Positions 17,519 through 26,567 are shown, numbered from the stretch's first letter. The stretch is DNA of 64,000 nt from Psychrobacter sp. 72-O-c (GCF_904846605.1 NZ_CAJHBI010000007.1:1-64000), one strand, 5' to 3'. Notes: generated by a model not told the origin, from the sequence alone. Made by a program: numbers and translations.

Positions 17519-17642
17519 GACTATTATTTTTGCCAGAGGGAGCCGTTACTGGAATAGGGCTATCGACAAACTGAAACAACGATTGGCAGCCTGTGAGTAG
17601 CGTCATCAGTATAAGCGCACATGTAAAAGTCAAAGTTTTCAT
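17514..17642 (-). CDS. tiny putative lipoprotein
   Basis: A 42-residue frame beginning MKTLTFTCALILMTLLTGC, a textbook lipoprotein signal with lipobox LTGC and Cys19, followed by only about 23 mature residues. I take the ATG at 17642; an upstream in-frame start at 17696 adds 18 residues before the signal. The ribosome binding site is weak (GAGAAC). Its stop codon lies inside the terminal sequence of the MITE-like repeat, so the present C-terminus may have been set by that insertion. Function unknown. Confidence 0.5.
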   Translation of the reverse strand: MKTLTFTCALILMTLLTGCQSLFQFVDSPIPVTAPSGKNNSL

Positions 17643-18085
17643 AGTTGTTCTCAGCATAGCGTCACCGACCATAAGAACTATCAATAAAACCGACAATAAA
17701 AACCGACGATAAAATAAGTTACATCATAGAGAAGATACGATGTTAAGCAATAGTACGATTATATTAATTACGAAGATATTATCCATTAGTAGTAGCGAAT
17801 ATCAGTAGCGAACTTTCCTCGATATTAATACCAAACCTTATGCTAAGTTTTAGTTTTTAGACTCTAGAGTTTGTATCTATTATGTACATAAAAAAACGCA
17901 ATACCAGCTATAAAATAATATTTTAGAGTTTTACTAACAATGCCTACTTAACAAGGCTTTAGAGCGTTTTGTTATCTTTCTAGTTTAATTACTGTTTATA
18001 AAGGGTTTATTAAATTCTACTTGTTTAATAGGTTATTAACTACAGCAAAAACTTGAAAACCGCATGCTGTTTAGGAGTTCATAGA

Positions 18086-18158
18086 GATTTTGTAAAAAAA
18101 TGGGACTGATAAGTTACTATTTGAGTAATAAGCACGAAATAGTTTTACCTTAGTAGGG
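18086..18158 (+). promoter_or_regulatory. shared upstream module, cassette 1
   Basis: GATTTTGTAAAAAAA at 18086 and AAATAGTTTTACCTTAGTAG at 18137 recur before the second cassette (22626 and 22678) with nearly the same separation (51 and 52 bases). This suggests a conserved promoter or operator. It lies about 150-220 bp upstream of the cytochrome start here. Confidence 0.5.
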
Positions 18159-18303
18159 TAGATAGACATTCTTTGGCAACTATTTGTATTAGATACTGAA
18201 AATCAGACTCAATATTTAATGTTAAATATCAAGTGCTACAAAAGCACTAGATAACAACTAAAGCACCCCAGATGCCAGCTGTAACCAGCTATAAGAGGAT
18301 ATT

Positions 18304-19773
18304 ATGAAGCCACTTTCTGTGATGTTATCAATGCTTGCTATTGGTATCACTTCCAGCGCCGCGATGGCTCAAAGCGCCAATCTCCCTAACGCCAGATTAG
18401 TCAATGCCAGCCTACCCAATGCTAGCTTACCTAATGTCAGCCCGGCCAATAGCGATTTGGTCAATCGAGGGGCGTATATCGCGCGTGCCGCTGATTGTAT
18501 GGCCTGCCATAGTGAAGATTATGCTGGCGGCTCAGCGATTGAAACCCCAATGGGAGATATTTATTCTACTAATATCACCCCATCTAAACGTTATGGCATT
18601 GGTAAATATACTCAGGCGGATCTCAAAAAGGTCTTACAACAAGGTCGCACGCCAGATCATATGCTTTACCCTGCCATGCCATATCCGTCTTATAACGGTA
18701 TGACCGATGAAGATATCAGCGCTTTGTTTGCTTATTTGCAGACAGTACCGGCAGTAGATGTTGCTCCTGACTATAAAACCGATTTACCATTTCCGTTTAA
18801 CTTTCGTAGTTTAATGCTGGGTTGGAACCTCATTAATGTACCGTCTACAGAAAACCGTGATGGTCTGACTCAAACGCAGCAGCGCGGTGAGTATCTGGTT
18901 AATAATCTAGCGCATTGCGGCACTTGTCATACCCCGCGTAATAGCACTATGGGCTTTGATAAAGACATGTATTTATCAGGTGCGCCACTGGGCAATTGGT
19001 ATGCACCTAATATTACTCCTGACGACTCTAGCGGCATCGGCAGTTGGAGTGAGCAGGATATGGTCACTTATTTGCGTACTGGTGAGCTAGATCAGCGCGC
19101 TTATGCTGGCGGGCCGATGGGTGAGGTGGTTACTCATAGTACTCGCTATCTAAAGGATGAAGACTTAGGGGCGATAGCCTCTTATCTAAAAGCCGTTCCT
19201 GCCATTCAAACGGATGACAAGGTCACTGCGGTTGATGTAGCCCGTTTACCAAGTCCAGCAAGTGAGTCGATTACTCATGACTTACTTGAGCAAAAGGACT
19301 ATTTAGCACAAGCAAAAGCCAGTGTGGGTGCGGGTAGTAACTCACCAGAAGCGCTATATCTTGCCACTTGTGGTAGCTGTCATGGTGTGGACGGCTACGC
19401 GCAGCCTGATGCTCGCTATGCGCCTATCGTTGGTTTGAGTAGCATTCGCCGTGATAAGCCTGATGCGCTGATCAATGTCATTTTGTACGGAGTAGATAGT
19501 GGCTTAAATACGGCACCTAAAATGCCTGGGTTCTCAGAAGACTTAAATAGTGAGCAAATTGCCGGTATTGCTAACTATGTGCGCGTTAATTTGGGCGGTC
19601 TGGCTAACAGTGATGTCAATGCCGATGATGTCGATCGCGTCATGACTGCGGAACCTGAAAGGCCGTTCTTGATTAAACACGCAGGCTTGCTAGCGATTAT
19701 TGGCATTATTGTTGCGATTATCATCATTGCATTCATTATTCGGGCAATCATGAGTTCGAGGCGTCGCCGTTAA
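18304..19773 (+). CDS. triheme membrane-anchored cytochrome c, cassette 1
   Basis: A 489-residue periplasmic electron carrier similar to the cytochrome subunits of membrane-bound alcohol or gluconate dehydrogenases. A Sec signal ends near AMA (residue 22). Three heme motifs are visible: CMACH (65-69), CGTCH (205-209) and CGSCH (356-360). A C-terminal transmembrane helix (about 461-481) followed by RRRR anchors it to the inner membrane. The N-terminal linker repeats NAS-LPN. AAGAGGAT precedes the ATG. With the amine oxidase and the lipoprotein cytochrome downstream it forms cassette 1. The inferred role is passing electrons from the flavoenzyme to the respiratory chain. Confidence 0.88.
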   Translation: MKPLSVMLSMLAIGITSSAAMAQSANLPNARLVNASLPNASLPNVSPANSDLVNRGAYIARAADCMACHSEDYAGGSAIETPMGDIYSTNITPSKRYGIGKYTQADLKKVLQQGRTPDHMLYPAMPYPSYNGMTDEDISALFAYLQTVPAVDVAPDYKTDLPFPFNFRSLMLGWNLINVPSTENRDGLTQTQQRGEYLVNNLAHCGTCHTPRNSTMGFDKDMYLSGAPLGNWYAPNITPDDSSGIGSWSEQDMVTYLRTGELDQRAYAGGPMGEVVTHSTRYLKDEDLGAIASYLKAVPAIQTDDKVTAVDVARLPSPASESITHDLLEQKDYLAQAKASVGAGSNSPEALYLATCGSCHGVDGYAQPDARYAPIVGLSSIRRDKPDALINVILYGVDSGLNTAPKMPGFSEDLNSEQIAGIANYVRVNLGGLANSDVNADDVDRVMTAEPERPFLIKHAGLLAIIGIIVAIIIIAFIIRAIMSSRRRR

Positions 19774-19829
19774 CTTATGCAGCTTTGATTTGAGCGTTTT
19801 AACTTATGCAGCTTTGATTTGAGCGTTTT
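19772..19829 (+). repeat. 29-bp perfect tandem duplication
   Basis: AACTTATGCAGCTTTGATTT... occurs twice in direct tandem (19772-19800 and 19801-19829), starting inside the stop codon of the triheme cytochrome gene. It is absent after the second cassette copy. Confidence 0.9.
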
Positions 19830-20047
19830 AATTTATAAGCGCTCAGATTACACGGGAATTAATCCTACGACCATTTAATAAGAGCGGGACAAACGCTTCT
19901 AACAAAATACAGGGTAATGACAAGACGATAAGAGCTGCGATTTAGTCTCATAAGCTTAGCAGCTTTAATAAAGCTAGCATATAGCTAAAATAAAGACAGT
20001 CAACGTTTATCGCCAATGCACGAACGTCATACCATAAGGACACTATT

Positions 20048-21649
20048 ATGAAAGACATGCTTCAATCACCCACGCGGCGTCAACTGCTCTCTATGATCGG
20101 TAAGACCGCTGGGGCAACCGCGATGTATCAAGCAATGACCACATTAGGATTTGCTTCAGAGTCGAGCTTTAAAGAATCAATGGATTTAAAAGGCGCGCCT
20201 GCGGGTGCCAGCATTGTCATACTTGGGGCAGGGTTAGGTGGCCTTACCGCTGCCTATGAGTTACGTAAAGCGGGATACCAGGTTAAAGTGCTTGAATTTC
20301 AAAACCGTGGCGGCGGACGCAGTTGGACGCTGAACAGTGGTGATGAATATACTGAGCTTGGTGGCGAAAAAGTGACCTGTGACTTTGAGGAAGGTAACTA
20401 CTTTAACGGTGGGCCATGGCGTCTACCAAGCCATCATTATGCAGTGTTCCATTATTGCCGAAAGTTCGGCGTTGAACTGCAGCCGTTTATCCAGACCAAT
20501 GACCGTGCTTATTTGCACCGTACTAATCATTTCGGCGGCGTACCGCAGCGTCTAGGTGATGTCAAAAACGACATACAAGGTCATGTCTCAGAGCTATTAT
20601 CAAAAGCCGTCAACGTCGGTAGTCTTGATCGCTCGGTAAATACCGAAGACAAAGAGAAGCTATTAGAAGGTTTAAAAGGTTGGGGTGTTCTTGATAACGA
20701 CTACCGTTATGTGACTAGCCACGCGACCAGTAAGCATCGTGGCTATAGTGTTTATCCCGGTGGTGGCTTGATGCCGAATTCTGAGCCATCGAGTACCTTA
20801 CCCATGGATGAGTTATTGAACTCTGGTATGTGGTCGGATATTTATAACAATTATTCGGTTCACGTACACGAACCAACGATGTTTCAGCCTGTTGGCGGTA
20901 TGGGTAAAATTGGTGATGCGTTCACTCGCGAATGTCGCGATATGATTGAATTCAATGCGAAAGTCACTAAAATTAATCAAGATGACAGCGGCGTAACCGT
21001 CGATTATGTGGATAGCAATAATCCAGACGGCGAAATCAAAACGGTTCGTGCTGATTGGTGTATTTGTACTATTCCGCTCAGTATATTGACCCAAATCGAC
21101 ATTAACGTTTCAGCCCCTATGAAAAAGGCGATGGCGGCAGTACCTTATGACACCTCTTATAAAGTAGGCTTAGAGTTTAATCGCCGCTTTTGGGAAGAGG
21201 ATGAGTGGATTTATGGTGGAGTGACTTATACGGATATGCCGATTACCCAGATTTCTTATCCTTCGCAAAATATGTTTAAAGATGGTACCGGCGTACTGCT
21301 TGGCGCATATGGCTTTGGAGCTACCTCTTATAAATTTAATACCTTAACGCCGCAAGAGCGTATCAATGTCGCGCTCGCTTATGGTAAATATATTCATCCT
21401 CAATACCCTAAAGAGTTTCGTTCAGGTACTTCGGTAGTCTGGCATCGTATCCCGTGGACACTAGGTTGCTACGGTATTTGGAGTGAGTCAAGCCGCGATC
21501 AGTATTACGATACCCTATGTAGTATCGACAATCGCATTGTGTTGGCAGGTGAGCATTGCTCGCATATTCCCGCATGGCAAGAAGGTGCGATTTTATCTGG
21601 CATGGATACCGCAAAGCGTTTACACCAAAAAGCAAAAATGCTCGGTTAA
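20048..21649 (+). CDS. Tat-exported flavin amine oxidase, cassette 1
   Basis: A 533-residue FAD enzyme. The N-terminus has a twin-arginine motif (SPTRRQLLSM, RR at 10-11), so it is likely exported folded. The Rossmann motif IVILGAGLGGLTAAYELRKAG is at about 57-76, and GGGRSW follows, as in the monoamine oxidase family. The C-terminal FAD segment is LAGEHCSHIPAWQEGAI. Cys474 in TLGCYGIW aligns by eye with the cysteine that binds FAD covalently in human MAO. AAGGA precedes the ATG. Flanking cytochromes suggest it acts as a dehydrogenase. The substrate is unknown; about 85% of positions look identical to the copy at 24176. Confidence 0.85.
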   Translation: MKDMLQSPTRRQLLSMIGKTAGATAMYQAMTTLGFASESSFKESMDLKGAPAGASIVILGAGLGGLTAAYELRKAGYQVKVLEFQNRGGGRSWTLNSGDEYTELGGEKVTCDFEEGNYFNGGPWRLPSHHYAVFHYCRKFGVELQPFIQTNDRAYLHRTNHFGGVPQRLGDVKNDIQGHVSELLSKAVNVGSLDRSVNTEDKEKLLEGLKGWGVLDNDYRYVTSHATSKHRGYSVYPGGGLMPNSEPSSTLPMDELLNSGMWSDIYNNYSVHVHEPTMFQPVGGMGKIGDAFTRECRDMIEFNAKVTKINQDDSGVTVDYVDSNNPDGEIKTVRADWCICTIPLSILTQIDINVSAPMKKAMAAVPYDTSYKVGLEFNRRFWEEDEWIYGGVTYTDMPITQISYPSQNMFKDGTGVLLGAYGFGATSYKFNTLTPQERINVALAYGKYIHPQYPKEFRSGTSVVWHRIPWTLGCYGIWSESSRDQYYDTLCSIDNRIVLAGEHCSHIPAWQEGAILSGMDTAKRLHQKAKMLG

Positions 21650-21677
21650 CCATCATAATAATAATTCAGAGGCTATC

Positions 21678-22400
21678 ATGGACAATATAATTATGAAAAA
21701 CATGACACCCAAGACGCTAGCTATGATGTTACTGAGTATCGTTGGCAGCACCGCTTTAATAGGTTGTAGTCAGCATACGGACGACAGCACAGAAACTATT
21801 GGTAGTAAGCAAGCAGCAGAACAGGTTGTTGACTATCAAGCAAGCCGTAATAACGGTGCGTGGGGCGGGGTTATTATGAGCCGCGATGAGCTCAGATCGC
21901 CACCGGCTAATATCGTTGATGCCAGCTCATTGCCAGCTATGGCAGACGATCCCAGTTTGGTAAAGTGGCGGGAAAAATTCGAAGGTATAGACGTAGAGAG
22001 CAGGTATGAAGGGGCAAACGCAGAGGCTAGATCTGCAGGTACAGATACAAGGACCGTGTTTGAAAATACAAACGGCTTTGTTACTACTAATGGTGAAAAA
22101 CTCTATCACGACTCTTGTGCTGGCTGTCATATGCATGAAGGCCAAGGTGCACAAGGCGCAGGCTATTATCCACCACTTGCTGATAACAGCAAAATGCAGT
22201 CGAAATACTATATCATAGATATTTTAATTAATGGCTTTCGCGGCATGCCATCCTTTCATAGCATGATGAATGACGAGCAGATGGCAGCGGTTACTCAGTA
22301 TGTGCATAGTGAACTGAATAACTTTACTGATACGGTGACTGCCGCTAATGTGGCACAACTACGTCACGACAATCCGCCGGGCACTGATCCTAGTGAATAA
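21678..22400 (+). CDS. monoheme cytochrome c lipoprotein, cassette 1
   Basis: A 240-residue c-type cytochrome. I start it at 21678 because CAGAGG lies just upstream; the frame extends further 5' only inside the amine oxidase gene. The signal ends in LIGC (Cys30), indicating lipidation. One heme motif CAGCH (147-151) and a later candidate Met ligand (RGMPSFHSMM) are present. It begins 28 bp after the amine oxidase stop. It carries a segment (about 103-132) missing from its paralog at 25846. The likely role is a membrane-tethered acceptor of electrons from the flavoenzyme. Confidence 0.85.
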   Translation: MDNIIMKNMTPKTLAMMLLSIVGSTALIGCSQHTDDSTETIGSKQAAEQVVDYQASRNNGAWGGVIMSRDELRSPPANIVDASSLPAMADDPSLVKWREKFEGIDVESRYEGANAEARSAGTDTRTVFENTNGFVTTNGEKLYHDSCAGCHMHEGQGAQGAGYYPPLADNSKMQSKYYIIDILINGFRGMPSFHSMMNDEQMAAVTQYVHSELNNFTDTVTAANVAQLRHDNPPGTDPSE

Positions 22401-22461
22401 ATATACAATGGCTAAGCGATAAAAATTTAATTACTCGATCAGTTTGATAAATTATATTTAT

Positions 22462-22499
22462 AAAAAAGCACTCGATATCACTATTGTGTGCTTTTTTAT
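22462..22499 (+). terminator. terminator after cassette 1
   Basis: AAAAAAGCAC pairs with GTGCTTTTTT around a 16-base loop, followed by T-rich sequence, 60 bp after the cytochrome stop. Confidence 0.75.
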
Positions 22500-22625
22500 T
22501 AGGTTCTTTATGATCAGAAATTAGCTCTTCAATAGAGATTGATAATCAAAAACGGCTTAGAATTTGCTCATAATCTAATATAAATTACCCTAATTATTTT
22601 GCTCATTTAGAATACTTCTTATTTT

Positions 22626-22700
22626 GATTTTTGTAAAAAAACGTGCATTACGAATAATTAAGCAAGCTATCTTATTCAAATAGTTTTATTTTAGTAAGGG
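22626..22700 (+). promoter_or_regulatory. shared upstream module, cassette 2
   Basis: GATTTTTGTAAAAAAAC at 22626 and AAATAGTTTTATTTTAGTAA at 22678 match the module before cassette 1 in order and spacing. Here it is closer to the start codon (about 55-130 bp), as expected for a promoter. Confidence 0.5.
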
Positions 22701-22753
22701 TGATCTAATGTTATCTGCCAGTAATCAGTTTTTGCCAGCTCTATGAGGTCTAT

Positions 22754-24085
22754 ATGAAGCCATTTTCTATACTGTTGTCAGTAATTGCATTTAGTATGGC
22801 CTCCAGTACTGTAATAGCTGATGGCGCAATCCCTCCTAATGTTAGCTTACCCAATGTCAGCCCAGCCAATAGTGATTTGGCCAATCGCGGTGCGTATATC
22901 GCTCGTACTGCTGACTGTATGGCTTGTCATCGTGAAGACTATAGTGGTGGCGTTCCCATTGAAACACCCATAGGTAATATTTATTCGACTAATATTACCC
23001 CTTCTCAACGCTATGGTATCGGCAACTATACCGAAGCCGATTTTAAAAAGGTCCTGAAAAAAGGTCGCGCGCCCAATCATCAACTTTATCCTGCCATGCC
23101 ATATCCGTCTTATCACGGTATGGTTGATGCTGATATCAGTGCATTATTTGCCTACTTTCAGACCGTACCCCCAGTAGAAGCGGCTCCTGAAAAAACCACT
23201 AAACTACCATTTCCATTAAGTATTCGTAGCTTAATGTTGGCTTGGAATGTTATCAATGTGCCCGCTACTGAAAATCGCCTAGGTCTCACCCAAACGCAGC
23301 AGCGTGGTGAATATCTGGTTAATAATTTAGAACATTGCGGCACTTGTCACACCCCGCGTAACATCACTCAGGGACTTGATAAGGACATGTACTTATCCGG
23401 TGCGCCGCTTGGTAAATGGTATGCGCCAAACATCACCCCTGATAATGACAGCGGTATCGGTCGCTGGAGCGAGCAGGATATCGTCACTTATTTGCGTACT
23501 GGAATGCTTGATAAGCGCGCTTATGCTGGAGGGCCTATGGCTGAGGCCGTCGCACACAGTACCCGTTACCTAACTGATAAAGACTTGAGCGCAATGGCCG
23601 CTTATCTAAAAGTAGTCCCTATTATCAAAACAGATGATTACCTAATACCGGTGAATGTCGCACGCTTACCAAGTCCAGTAAGTCGCTCTATTACCTATGA
23701 TTTACTTGAACAAAAAGACTATTTAGCTCAAGCGAAAGCCAACACTACTACTAACAACGGCACTGTCGATAGCAACTCGTCAAAAGCGCTATATCTCGCT
23801 AACTGTGCCAGCTGTCATGGAGTGGACGGCTACGCACAACCTGATGCTCGTTACGCGTCTATCGTTGGACTCAGTAGTATCCGCCGTGCTAAGCCTGATG
23901 CACTGATCAACGTCATTGCTTATGGGGCTAAAGGTGCTTTGAATACAGCGCCTAAAATGCCCGGCTTCTCAAAAGAGTTAAGTCCTGTGCAGATTGCCAG
24001 TATCACCAATTACGTTCGTGTCAATTTCGGTGGTCTTACTAGTAGTGATGTTAGCGCCACTGAGGTTAAACGCATACTGAAGTAA
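22754..24085 (+). CDS. triheme cytochrome c without membrane anchor, cassette 2
   Basis: A 443-residue paralog of the protein at 18304. It has a Sec signal (ends near VIA, residue 22) and the heme motifs CMACH (55-59), CGTCH and CASCH. It ends at VKRILK, about 45 residues earlier than its paralog, and so lacks the C-terminal transmembrane helix; it should be soluble in the periplasm. ATGAGG lies before the ATG. It is the first gene of cassette 2 and is followed after 90 bp by the amine oxidase. Confidence 0.87.
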   Translation: MKPFSILLSVIAFSMASSTVIADGAIPPNVSLPNVSPANSDLANRGAYIARTADCMACHREDYSGGVPIETPIGNIYSTNITPSQRYGIGNYTEADFKKVLKKGRAPNHQLYPAMPYPSYHGMVDADISALFAYFQTVPPVEAAPEKTTKLPFPLSIRSLMLAWNVINVPATENRLGLTQTQQRGEYLVNNLEHCGTCHTPRNITQGLDKDMYLSGAPLGKWYAPNITPDNDSGIGRWSEQDIVTYLRTGMLDKRAYAGGPMAEAVAHSTRYLTDKDLSAMAAYLKVVPIIKTDDYLIPVNVARLPSPVSRSITYDLLEQKDYLAQAKANTTTNNGTVDSNSSKALYLANCASCHGVDGYAQPDARYASIVGLSSIRRAKPDALINVIAYGAKGALNTAPKMPGFSKELSPVQIASITNYVRVNFGGLTSSDVSATEVKRILK

Positions 24086-24175
24086 GCGCTATTAACCCAG
24101 ATATTAACCTTAGCTATAAAAATATAAGTCACTATCTGCGGTCAGGGACGAATGCTCTATTACAAGGACAATAAA

Positions 24176-25777
24176 ATGAACGATCTATTTCAATCGCCCA
24201 CACGAAGACAGTTGCTTACGATGATTGGTAAGACCGCTGGGGCAACCGCTATGTATCAGGCGATGACCACGTTAGGGTTTGCTTCCGAGTCTAGCTTTAA
24301 ACAAGAAATGGATTTAAAGGGAGCACCTGCTGGTGCCAGTATTGTCATACTTGGGGCAGGGTTAGGCGGTCTCACCGCTGCCTATGAGCTACGCAAAGCG
24401 GGCTATAAAGTGACCGTCCTTGAGTTTCAAAATCGTGGTGGCGGACGCAGTTGGACATTGAATAGTGGTGATAAATATACCGAGCTTGGTGGCGGAGAAG
24501 TGACCTGCGACTTTGAAAAAGGTAATTATTTTAACGGTGGACCATGGCGACTACCGGTTCATCACTATGCTGTATTTCATTATTGTAAAAAGTTTGGCGT
24601 GGCATTACAGCCGTTTATACAAACCAATGATCGCGCTTATTTGCACCGTACCAATCACTTTAATGGTGCACCGCAGCGTTTAGGCGAAGTCCAAAGTGAC
24701 ATACGCGGTTATGTCTCAGAACTATTATCCAAAGCAGTTAATACAGGTGGTCTTGATACGACGGTAACTAAAGAGGATAAAGAGAAGCTGTTAGAAGGTT
24801 TAAAAGGCTGGGGCGTCCTTGATAACAATTATCGCTATGTTAAGAGCCACGAAACCAGCAAGCATCGCGGCTATAGTGTCTATCCGGGTGGAGGACTAAT
24901 GCCTGATGCTAAGCCCTCGACACCGATACCAATGAATAAACTATTGGATTCGGGCATGTGGTCGGATATTTATGCCAATTATACCGTCTACGTGCATCAA
25001 CCTGCGATGTTTCAGCCGGTCGGCGGTATGGGAAAAATCGGTGATGCATTCACTCGTGAATGCCGCGATATGATTGAATTTAATGCCAAAGTCACTAAAA
25101 TCAATCAAGACGAGACTGGTGTCACGGTCGATTATATTGATAGTAATAGTTCTGACAGTGAAACTAAAACGGTGCGCGCGGATTGGTGTATCTGCAATAT
25201 TCCACTATCAGTATTGACCCAAATTGATATTAATGTCTCAGCGCCAATGAAGCAAGCAATGGCGGCTGTCCCTTATGATACCTCTTATAAAGTGGGCTTA
25301 GAGTTTAAACGTCGGTTTTGGGAAGAAGACGAATGGATTTATGGTGGTATCAGCTATACCGATATGCCCATCTCCCAAATCTCGTATCCTTCACAAGATC
25401 TGTTCACTACTGGCTCAGGGGTGCTACTTGGTGCGTATGGATTTGGGGAATCTTCTTATAAATTTAATACGCTAAATCCAAAAGAGCGTATTAACGCGGC
25501 ACTACAGTATGGCAAACAGATTCATCCGCAGTACACCAAAGAGTTCCGTTCCGGTACTTCAGTCGCATGGCATCGTATTCCATGGTCACTGGGCTGCTAT
25601 GGTATTTGGAGTGAATCAAGCCGTGATCAATATTACGATACCTTATGTAGTATTGACCATCGTATCGTGCTGGCAGGTGAGCACTGCTCACACATTCCTG
25701 CATGGCAAGAAGGCGCGATTTTGTCAGGCATGGATGCTGCCAAGCGCTTGCATCAAAAAGCAAAAAAGCTCGGCTAG
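24176..25777 (+). CDS. Tat-exported flavin amine oxidase, cassette 2
   Basis: A 533-residue paralog of the enzyme at 20048, with the same twin-arginine signal (SPTRRQLLTM), Rossmann motif, GGGRSW and MAO-like LGCYGIW (Cys474). I start it at 24176 because AAGGACA precedes this ATG exactly as in the first copy; the frame can be extended to 24152 without support. Differences from copy 1 are scattered substitutions with no frameshift, so both copies look functional. Differences such as EVTCDFEKG versus KVTCDFEEG and SSY versus TSY could tune the substrate range. Confidence 0.85.
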   Translation: MNDLFQSPTRRQLLTMIGKTAGATAMYQAMTTLGFASESSFKQEMDLKGAPAGASIVILGAGLGGLTAAYELRKAGYKVTVLEFQNRGGGRSWTLNSGDKYTELGGGEVTCDFEKGNYFNGGPWRLPVHHYAVFHYCKKFGVALQPFIQTNDRAYLHRTNHFNGAPQRLGEVQSDIRGYVSELLSKAVNTGGLDTTVTKEDKEKLLEGLKGWGVLDNNYRYVKSHETSKHRGYSVYPGGGLMPDAKPSTPIPMNKLLDSGMWSDIYANYTVYVHQPAMFQPVGGMGKIGDAFTRECRDMIEFNAKVTKINQDETGVTVDYIDSNSSDSETKTVRADWCICNIPLSVLTQIDINVSAPMKQAMAAVPYDTSYKVGLEFKRRFWEEDEWIYGGISYTDMPISQISYPSQDLFTTGSGVLLGAYGFGESSYKFNTLNPKERINAALQYGKQIHPQYTKEFRSGTSVAWHRIPWSLGCYGIWSESSRDQYYDTLCSIDHRIVLAGEHCSHIPAWQEGAILSGMDAAKRLHQKAKKLG

Positions 25778-25845
25778 TAAGGTTAAAGATTAAGTAGAGG
25801 CAGTAACTAGTAAGAATGATAATAAATTCAGAGGCGACCATAGAG

Positions 25846-26493
25846 ATGATGAAACCAAACCTGCTTACTGTGGTAATGATGTTGAGTGTCGGAGGAACCG
25901 TTGCGCTATCGGGCTGTAGTCGCTATAACAAAGATCAAACCGCTCATACAGCAGCCACCCTTGCTAATCTACAAGCAGCGCAAGTAGTATTTGATAATCA
26001 AGCCAGCCGCAATAATGGCGCATGGGGCGCAGTCTATATGTCTAAAGAAGAACTTAGATCGCCGCAAGACAATATCGTTAATGTCAGCTCGATACCAGCC
26101 ATGGCAGAAGATGCCAGTATGCAAAAGTGGCTCGCAAAATTTGAGGGTAGCTTACAGGGTAAAACCGGATTTTTTACCACTAATGGCAAAAAGCTCTACG
26201 ATGATTCTTGTGCTGGCTGTCATATGCAAGATGGTAAAGGCGCACAAGGCGCCGGTTATTATCCACCATTAGCTGACAACAGTAAGATGCAATCAAAATA
26301 TTATATTATCAGCATTGTGATCAATGGCTTGCGCGGTATGCCCTCATTTCACAGCATGATGAATGATCAACAAATAGCGGCGGTCACCCAATATGTGCAT
26401 AGTGACCTTAATAATTTTACAGATACGGTCACGGCTGCCAATGTCGCCCAGCTTCGTCATGGCTTCCCACCAGGTTCTGATCCTAGTGAGTAA
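25846..26493 (+). CDS. monoheme cytochrome c lipoprotein, cassette 2
   Basis: A 215-residue paralog of the protein at 21678. The signal MMKPNLLTVVMMLSVGGTVA leads to the lipobox LSGC (Cys24). One CAGCH heme motif is present, with RGMPSFHSMMND downstream. The start at 25846 is chosen because GAGG lies 11 bases upstream and the paralog has the same arrangement; an in-frame ATG at 25816 would add 10 residues. It lacks the about 30-residue segment between the conserved WREKFEG region and the heme domain that the paralog has. Confidence 0.82.
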   Translation: MMKPNLLTVVMMLSVGGTVALSGCSRYNKDQTAHTAATLANLQAAQVVFDNQASRNNGAWGAVYMSKEELRSPQDNIVNVSSIPAMAEDASMQKWLAKFEGSLQGKTGFFTTNGKKLYDDSCAGCHMQDGKGAQGAGYYPPLADNSKMQSKYYIISIVINGLRGMPSFHSMMNDQQIAAVTQYVHSDLNNFTDTVTAANVAQLRHGFPPGSDPSE

Positions 26494-26567
26494 AGCTAGG
26501 ATATAGAAGCGACAAAAAATTATTTGCTTGCTTAACAATTGCTTGTTCATCAATAACTTAAAACCAT

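Larger units (their letters stand above)
17143..18303. other. long intergenic region before the cytochrome/amine oxidase cassettes
   Basis: Besides the terminator, tandem repeats, MITE and small lipoprotein frame listed separately, 17700-18300 is AT-rich and appears non-coding. It includes the upstream module shared with the second cassette (18086-18158). Confidence 0.6.
22401..22753. other. spacer between the two cassettes
   Basis: 353 bp with the cassette 1 terminator and the upstream module of cassette 2. No gene is seen. Confidence 0.7.

Noticed and set aside
21483-21677. Longer N-terminus for the cytochrome lipoprotein
   Set aside because: The extension lies within the amine oxidase gene, and a lipoprotein signal with ribosome binding site begins at 21678.
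18304-26493. Cassette repeat as an assembly duplication
   Set aside because: The copies differ at many codons, in the C-terminus of the cytochrome and in the lipoprotein length, so they are true diverged paralogs.
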